Source: Clostridiales bacterium (GTDB lineage Bacteria > Bacillota > Clostridia > Christensenellales > CAG-138). From it: a stretch of 8,252 bases of DNA. Both the position numbers and the translations under genes were made by a program. Within the stretch, counting starts at the first letter, position 1; each line of letters starts with the position of its first letter. The notes under the pieces are model-generated. The model was not told the origin of the DNA, searched no databases, and saw only the letters and a list, made by a program, of their open reading frames with translations. Shown here one piece after another: positions 5,781-8,252 of the stretch. Where the stretch lies: NCBI GenBank assembly GCA_012511925.1, contig JAAZFD010000052.1:1-8252 (forward strand), read 5' to 3'.

Positions 5781-7997
5781 CTAATCAACTACCACAATGT
5801 TGCACAGTATCGAAACCGCATCGCCTGTATTTACCACCCCATCGTTATTGAAATCTGCAACAAGCATTTGTCGGTCATTAAAGTTTTCGCTACCTACAAA
5901 AGACTTTAATATCATTACCGCATCGCCTGTATTCACCACGCCATCATCATTCACATCCCCTGCCAGAGAATAAACAGGTGTCATTGTTTTATTACCGTTA
6001 TCATCTATTTCTTCATCCCAGCGAATGAACACATACCCATCTTTTGTCGGTGCCTCTGGCGCAGTAGGTTCTTCTTCGCCAACTTCTACAGCAAATTCTG
6101 AAATGATTCTACCGCTCTCATCATAATAGGTTATGGTATAAACTTTGTTCAAATCCAGTAAATATGGGAAACCATCGTTAATGCCATTGTTTATTCCCCA
6201 CGTACTTTCAAAATTGAAACCGACATAGGCATCCTGTGTACGCATTTCCTCTTTGGCAAGTGCCACAACATTACTTTCGGTTACATTTGCACCGTAGCTT
6301 GAAGCATCTGCAAAGCCTTCAAGGTAATAGCAATTCGTAATTCTTGTATCGGTTGAAGATTCATCAACAAAGCCAATTATTCCACCCATCTTATTTTCAT
6401 TATCAACTGATGTCATTTTCGTTCCGGCTACATAGCATTCTCTAATATTAAGGCTATTTCCAGAAGATTGACCGACAATTCCGCCCATAATTCCTTCCTT
6501 TGAAGCTATTATTCCTTTATTATAGCAATCTGCAATTAAAGTTTCTGAAATGCCAACTATTCCACCAGTAATCCCATACGAGCGTGCTCCTCCTGAATTA
6601 TTGCACCTCATAATCCATACTTGTGAGTAACCTGCAATTCCGCCGCCTACCAGTCCATAGACATTACCTGTGTTCCAACATTTATTTATTCCGCCAAAAT
6701 AGAAACCGGACACACTTTGACTGTAAAATGCATTTCCAACTATTCCACCAGCTAAATCGCCAAAGACCGCTCCGCCGTTTGAACACTCCTCAATGTTTAC
6801 ACCATAGCCCTCACCAATTATTCCGCCAGCATTTTCACGATTGTAACTTACTGCATCTTCATGTTTATCACTCTTAGCATGAACTTTACCCGAGTAAAAA
6901 TCAGGGTCGTTCACTGTAATTTCAAAATCGGGGATAACAATGTTATGACATTTCTTTATATCAGCATAGTCAAAAGATTGCTCTGAAGGTAAAAGAATTC
7001 TACCAACTATTCCTCCTGCATATGCACCTTCTTCCGATTGGCTGAGAGATTCGATGGCTTGCGCAGAACCAGCATTGTAACAATCAGTTATGTTTGAACG
7101 ACCAAACGAAAGATATCCTACAATTCCGCCTGCAGCAGCAAAGCTACCGTCTGTGTCTATACCCGCTTTGTCCTGTAAACCCGCATTTGCAGCCACTATT
7201 CTGCGGAAGTTGTAACAATAAGAGACATTGACAGAGCTGTTTTCTCCTCCTCCGATTATACCTCCTGCAAAAGCACCACTGGCTGTGTAACTGGTTGCTC
7301 CGACATACCCAATGTTGTAGCAATTTGTGAATGAGGAGGATTGTCCTGGGTGCCCAATTATACCCCCTGCGATTGCCATACCAGTGCTGCCTGCTATTAT
7401 TTCCAAGCAATTACTGAAACAATTTTCTACTTGTATTGATTCGCCCGTTCCTATGAACCCAACAAATGATGAATGCGCATAAATGTTGACTTTTGCATCT
7501 ACAAAGCCGACATTTTTAATTGTAGCGTCCTTTGCGTAGCCAAACACTCCAAAAGAGCAATGCCGCTTAAACGAGCGAGTAACACTCAAATTCTTTATTA
7601 CATATCCATTCCCATCAAAAATCCCTGAAAACGAAGCCGTCTCCATATCGTCGCCAATGGGTTCCCATTGTTCGTTAAAGGACGATAAGTCAATGTTGTT
7701 CATCAGAATATAGTTTACAGATAATCCATGACGAACATAATCAAGGTCTTGCGCTGTATAGATGCCTTTGAAGCCCGTTGGCACGGCTGTTTTGTGCGTT
7801 ACAGGTCTGATAAAGTCCCAATTTGTTGTGCCGTCGTCGCCTGTTTGCTCTCGTTCAAACCATTCAAGAGCATTGCTTTTGACTGGTGCAGGTATAGCGG
7901 TTTCGGAAAGTGTGCCAACTCCAGCTCGTGCAAAAACATAAGGTATGAGCATTAGTGCGACCAATAGAATTGCCAATGTTTTTTTGAATTTCTTCAT
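5781..7997 (-). CDS. Secreted GLUG-repeat protein with C-terminal type I dockerin
   Basis: The protein has 738 residues counted from the ATG at 7997. I chose this start because GGGGGGA (8004-8010) lies six bases upstream and the product then begins with a classical signal peptide: MKKFKK, a hydrophobic core to about residue 20, and a likely cut after ARA (24-26). An ATG ten codons upstream has no such support. Residues 75-140 resemble the usual lead-in of these proteins (ILMNNIDLS, W-x-PIG, FDGNGYVIKNL). Residues 145-560 form a ladder of GLUG-type repeats with GGI(I/V)G at 211, 245, 290, 328, 391, 417, 478, 505 and 538 and a variant at 451. Residues 618-677 resemble a Listeria-Bacteroides repeat. 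Residues 680-738 are a dockerin with two calcium loops (Asp681-Asp692, Asp715-Asp726). No catalytic domain is recognised; a structural or adhesive role on a cohesin scaffold is inferred. It ends in TAG and converges with etfA. Confidence 0.88.
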   Translation of the reverse strand: MKKFKKTLAILLVALMLIPYVFARAGVGTLSETAIPAPVKSNALEWFEREQTGDDGTTNWDFIRPVTHKTAVPTGFKGIYTAQDLDYVRHGLSVNYILMNNIDLSSFNEQWEPIGDDMETASFSGIFDGNGYVIKNLSVTRSFKRHCSFGVFGYAKDATIKNVGFVDAKVNIYAHSSFVGFIGTGESIQVENCFSNCLEIIAGSTGMAIAGGIIGHPGQSSSFTNCYNIGYVGATSYTASGAFAGGIIGGGENSSVNVSYCYNFRRIVAANAGLQDKAGIDTDGSFAAAGGIVGYLSFGRSNITDCYNAGSAQAIESLSQSEEGAYAGGIVGRILLPSEQSFDYADIKKCHNIVIPDFEITVNDPDFYSGKVHAKSDKHEDAVSYNRENAGGIIGEGYGVNIEECSNGGAVFGDLAGGIVGNAFYSQSVSGFYFGGINKCWNTGNVYGLVGGGIAGYSQVWIMRCNNSGGARSYGITGGIVGISETLIADCYNKGIIASKEGIMGGIVGQSSGNSLNIRECYVAGTKMTSVDNENKMGGIIGFVDESSTDTRITNCYYLEGFADASSYGANVTESNVVALAKEEMRTQDAYVGFNFESTWGINNGINDGFPYLLDLNKVYTITYYDESGRIISEFAVEVGEEEPTAPEAPTKDGYVFIRWDEEIDDNGNKTMTPVYSLAGDVNDDGVVNTGDAVMILKSFVGSENFNDRQMLVADFNNDGVVNTGDAVSILCNIVVVD
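5784..5966 (-). repeat. Dockerin duplicated calcium-binding segment
   Basis: This is the coding region for residues 678-738. Two F-hand calcium loops (GDVNDDGVVNTGDAVMIL and ADFNNDGVVNTGDAVSIL) lie 34 codons apart. The plus-strand 17-mer ACCGCATCGCCTGTATT is identical in both (5815-5831 and 5917-5933). Loop positions 1, 3, 5, 9 and 12 are Asp/Asn/Asp/Asn/Asp in both halves, matching the known dockerin calcium pattern. The two halves share Thr-Gly at positions 10-11, where cohesin contacts usually lie. Confidence 0.88.
6318..7367 (-). repeat. GLUG-type protein repeat array
   Basis: This region encodes residues 211-560. About ten degenerate units of 25-55 residues each have a GGI(I/V)G core and a downstream CYN-like strand with one cysteine (Cys226, 261, 306, 350, 405, 440, 465, 491, 521, 556). 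The units match only at protein level; I see no long exact DNA repeat, so the array is old rather than freshly expanded. Such ladders are expected to fold as a beta-helix or stacked beta-turns (inference). Confidence 0.75.
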
Positions 7998-8003
7998 AAA
8001 AAA

Positions 8004-8010
8004 TCCCCCC
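8004..8010 (-). promoter_or_regulatory. Ribosome binding site deciding the dockerin gene start
   Basis: On the minus strand GGGGGGA is followed by TTTTTT and ATG (7997). The spacing of six and the signal peptide that follows favour this ATG over the in-frame ATG at 8027. Confidence 0.75.
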
Positions 8011-8024
8011 AAATAAATTATAAT

Positions 8025-8041
8025 CATCTCCCCAAGAGATG
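8025..8041 (-). promoter_or_regulatory. Second leader hairpin of the dockerin mRNA
   Basis: On the minus strand CATCTC, loop TTGGG and GAGATG form a 6-bp stem. It lies in the untranslated leader 14 bases upstream of the ribosome site. A role in translation or mRNA stability is possible but unproven. A TATAAT at 8017-8022 follows it but lacks a convincing -35. Confidence 0.45.
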
Positions 8042-8053
8042 TACTAAATGCTT

Positions 8054-8079
8054 AGCAATATTAGTTATTATATATTGCT
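8054..8079 (-). promoter_or_regulatory. 5'-end leader hairpin of the dockerin mRNA
   Basis: AGCAATAT and ATATTGCT form a perfect 8-bp stem with a 10-base loop. It begins within a few bases of the transcription start predicted from the promoter at 8087-8115, so the mRNA would carry a stem at its very 5' end. Such stems are known to protect transcripts from decay; here that role is inferred. Confidence 0.5.
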
Positions 8080-8086
8080 TTCCTTA

Positions 8087-8115
8087 ATTATACCAGTTAG
8101 TCTTTAGGTTTGCAA
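8087..8115 (-). promoter_or_regulatory. Promoter of the dockerin gene (SigA-type, extended -10)
   Basis: On the minus strand, -35 TTGCAA (8110-8115) and -10 TATAAT (8087-8092) are separated by exactly 17 bases. The TGG just before the -10 gives the extended TGnTATAAT form. The predicted start near 8080 gives a leader of about 80 bases. I see no operator or riboswitch. Confidence 0.75.
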
Positions 8116-8174
8116 TGACTTTTACGGATATTTACAATTTATTCAAATCAAGCTTTGCTTCCTCGTCATACTAT

Positions 8175-8198
8175 AAAAAACCGTCTTATGAAGCGGTT
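8175..8198 (-). terminator. Minus-strand intrinsic terminator of a gene beyond the right edge
   Basis: On the minus strand AACCG-CTT, loop CAT and AAG-A-CGGTT form an 8-bp stem with one bulged A, followed by TTTTTT. It points away from a gene entering from the right. All three minus-strand frames close between 8222 and 8252, so at most the last few codons of that gene could be inside the window. Confidence 0.6.
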
Positions 8199-8252
8199 AG
8201 GGGCGATACTCTTATGTTCGCTCACTTTATCAATAAAAAAGCAGGGCTAATA

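Noticed and set aside
5718..5909. Plus-strand frame of 63 codons over the end of the dockerin gene
   Set aside because: It starts within a hairpin and runs opposite to the clear dockerin codons; it has no ribosome site and no protein resemblance.
7998..8027. Upstream ATG at 8027 as start of the dockerin protein
   Set aside because: It would add MIIIYLGGFF before the signal peptide and place the strong ribosome site inside the gene; the ATG at 7997 fits better.
8222..8251. Minus-strand tail of nine codons ending in TGA as the C-terminus of the neighbouring gene
   Set aside because: Too short to recognise; the other two minus frames also close here, so the correct one cannot be chosen.
8214..8252. 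Possible plus-strand gene start (ATG at 8214, AGGGGC nine bases upstream)
   Set aside because: Only 13 codons are visible, no plus-strand promoter was found, and a minus-strand terminator lies just upstream, favouring a minus-strand neighbour.

Overview
The window looks like chromosome of an anaerobic, probably saccharolytic and butyrate-forming Firmicute (class Clostridia, possibly a Ruminococcus/Oscillospira-type gut or biomass degrader). This inference rests on four things: a sensory-type [FeFe]-hydrogenase, a butyryl-CoA dehydrogenase with its electron-transfer flavoprotein, a secreted protein with a type I dockerin, and AT-rich intergenic DNA with good Shine-Dalgarno sites. Stop codons TAA, TGA and TAG all end genes here, so the ordinary bacterial code applies.

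Bases 2-2460 (plus strand) hold a two-gene signalling module. The first gene enters from the left edge and encodes the C-terminal part of an [FeFe]-hydrogenase H-domain, followed by a four-cysteine Fe-S domain and a PAS domain. Its substituted active-site loops point to a hydrogen or redox sensor rather than a bulk hydrogenase. Its stop overlaps (ATGA) the start of a SpoIIE/PP2C-type phosphatase with an unassigned C-terminal domain, the presumed output of the sensor.

Bases 2526-5485 (plus strand) hold bcd-etfB-etfA, the crotonyl-CoA reducing and probably electron-bifurcating complex of butyrate fermentation. It begins only 65 bases after the phosphatase, with no visible terminator between. 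The etfB frame is cut by an in-frame TAA at 4387-4389. Translation in the same frame beyond it gives 23 more residues that look like a normal EtfB C-terminus and would restore a 259-residue protein. This is the most striking anomaly of the window: a nonsense mutation or a base error. A strong intrinsic terminator follows etfA.

Bases 5486-5780 are a non-coding gap between convergent genes. It holds the etfA terminator and two near-identical long hairpins about 200 bases apart.

Bases 5781-7997 (minus strand) encode a 738-residue secreted protein: signal peptide, a ladder of at least ten GLUG-type repeats with a regularly recurring Cys-Tyr-Asn, a short Listeria-Bacteroides-like repeat and a C-terminal dockerin. 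It has a good extended -10 promoter and a leader with two hairpins. At the right edge a minus-strand terminator suggests another minus-strand gene ending at or beyond the window border.

Functionally, the left two operons form a plausible unit: Bcd-Etf couples crotonyl-CoA reduction to ferredoxin reduction, and reduced ferredoxin is the source of hydrogen that a HydS-type sensor could monitor. The dockerin gene is unrelated and belongs to extracellular or cell-surface biology.
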